64,000 nt of DNA from positions 62,001-126,000 of the forward strand of contig NZ_LOED01000002.1 in the NCBI RefSeq assembly GCF_001562425.1, in the 5' to 3' direction. The notes under the pieces are model-generated. The model was not told the DNA's origin and searched no databases. It saw only the letters and a program-made list of their open reading frames with translations. The stretch is from Fervidicola ferrireducens. GTDB lineage: Bacteria; Bacillota; Thermosediminibacteria; Thermosediminibacterales; Thermosediminibacteraceae. Within the stretch, counting starts at the first letter, position 1, and every line of letters begins with the position of its first letter. Positions 63,791-64,000 of the stretch are shown in pieces. A program made the position numbers and the translations under genes.

Positions 63791-64000
63791 TTACTGGAGC
63801 TGCTGGCTGATTTGATGCTGCTGTTGCTGCAGCTGTTGCAATTGCTGTTGAAGCTGTCCTAACTGCTGCTGGCCCTGCTGCCCGAAGGTTTGATTTTGCT
63901 GACCGAAAAACTGCTGATTCAACTGCTGGAGCTGCCTATTGAACTGGTCTAAAAGCTGGTTCATCTGGTAAAAGACCTGGTTTGCGTGAATGCTCTGCTG
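63791..64000 (-). CDS. Glutamine-rich protein, N-terminus cut by window edge
   Basis: The last 69 codons of a minus-strand gene that continues to the right. About half of the residues are Gln (for example NRQLQQLNQQFFGQQ and QLQQQLQQLQQQQ), in a pattern of Q and L that suits a coiled coil or a low-complexity tail. It ends QISQQLQ-stop. Bacterial proteins with this kind of tail include some spore-coat proteins, but the family cannot be read from the tail alone. It ends in a terminator upstream of the mgtE promoter. Confidence 0.7.
   Translation of the reverse strand, partial: QQSIHANQVFYQMNQLLDQFNRQLQQLNQQFFGQQNQTFGQQGQQQLGQLQQQLQQLQQQQHQISQQLQ

Noticed and set aside
63791-64000. CAG-type repeats as a CRISPR array or satellite
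   Set aside because: The repeats are codons of one Gln-rich frame with mixed CAG/CAA use; no regular spacer or direct repeat unit is present.

Overview
The window comes from a spore-forming, low-to-moderate GC Firmicute. It carries gpr, spoIIP, spmA and spmB, a complete hrcA heat-shock operon with a CIRCE operator, a T-box leader, and many TTG and GTG starts preceded by strong GGAGG-type ribosome sites. A group III (archaeal-like) chaperonin gene sits between hrcA and grpE. That arrangement is known from a few thermophilic anaerobic Firmicutes, so a thermophilic anaerobe of the Thermoanaerobacter/Thermosediminibacter/Carboxydothermus kind is the best guess. This placement is inferred from gene content and order, not from a database comparison.

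Almost everything from 1 to 58.5 kb is on the minus strand, so operons read from high to low coordinates. Region 1-13 kb: gpr, spoIIP, a small membrane-anchored protein, lepA, hemW, an RluD-type pseudouridine synthase, then CIRCE-hrcA-chaperonin-grpE-dnaK-dnaJ (dnaJ runs off the left edge). Region 13-19 kb: rpsT (plus strand), holA, a TIM-barrel isomerase, comEC and a SEC-C protein, followed by about 500 bp of decayed sequence. Region 19.6-28.5 kb: an accessory peptide-uptake operon (binding protein, two permeases, two ATPases) with an N-acyl-D-amino-acid deacylase, a threonine/serine dehydratase-like PLP enzyme and a serine hydrolase gene that has lost its middle. Together these suggest use of D-amino-acid-containing peptides.

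Region 28.5-34 kb: an unexplained long nested hairpin, a small protein with a His...Cys pattern like clan CD proteases, a zinc-ribbon protein, dapB, birA, an OsmC protein, a macro-domain protein and several small unknowns. Region 34-39 kb: a Ca2+-type P-ATPase, spmB, spmA and an L,D-transpeptidase, all in one direction. Region 39-45 kb: an ECF sigma/anti-sigma/ABC exporter module, then a femX-like gene and an alanine racemase homologue.

Region 45-58.5 kb: T-box-ilvE, a YbgC-like thioesterase, pyk, pfkA, dnaE, a CBS/DRTGG regulator, and the PHP-rapZ-yvcK-whiA-ptsH operon. Region 58.5-64 kb: a plus-strand trio (HAD phosphatase, YlbF-like protein, rRNA methyltransferase), two tandem mgtE genes behind a structured leader with its own promoter, and the tail of a glutamine-rich protein cut by the right edge.

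Most of the window is housekeeping. The parts that deserve attention are the group III chaperonin, the D-peptide operon with its broken hydrolase, the 28.5 kb hairpin and adjacent His/Cys protein, the mgtE leader, the T-box with a terminator-like hairpin ahead of it, and the gpr gene whose conserved N-terminus has no ordinary start codon in frame. No tRNA, rRNA, CRISPR array or intact mobile element was seen.
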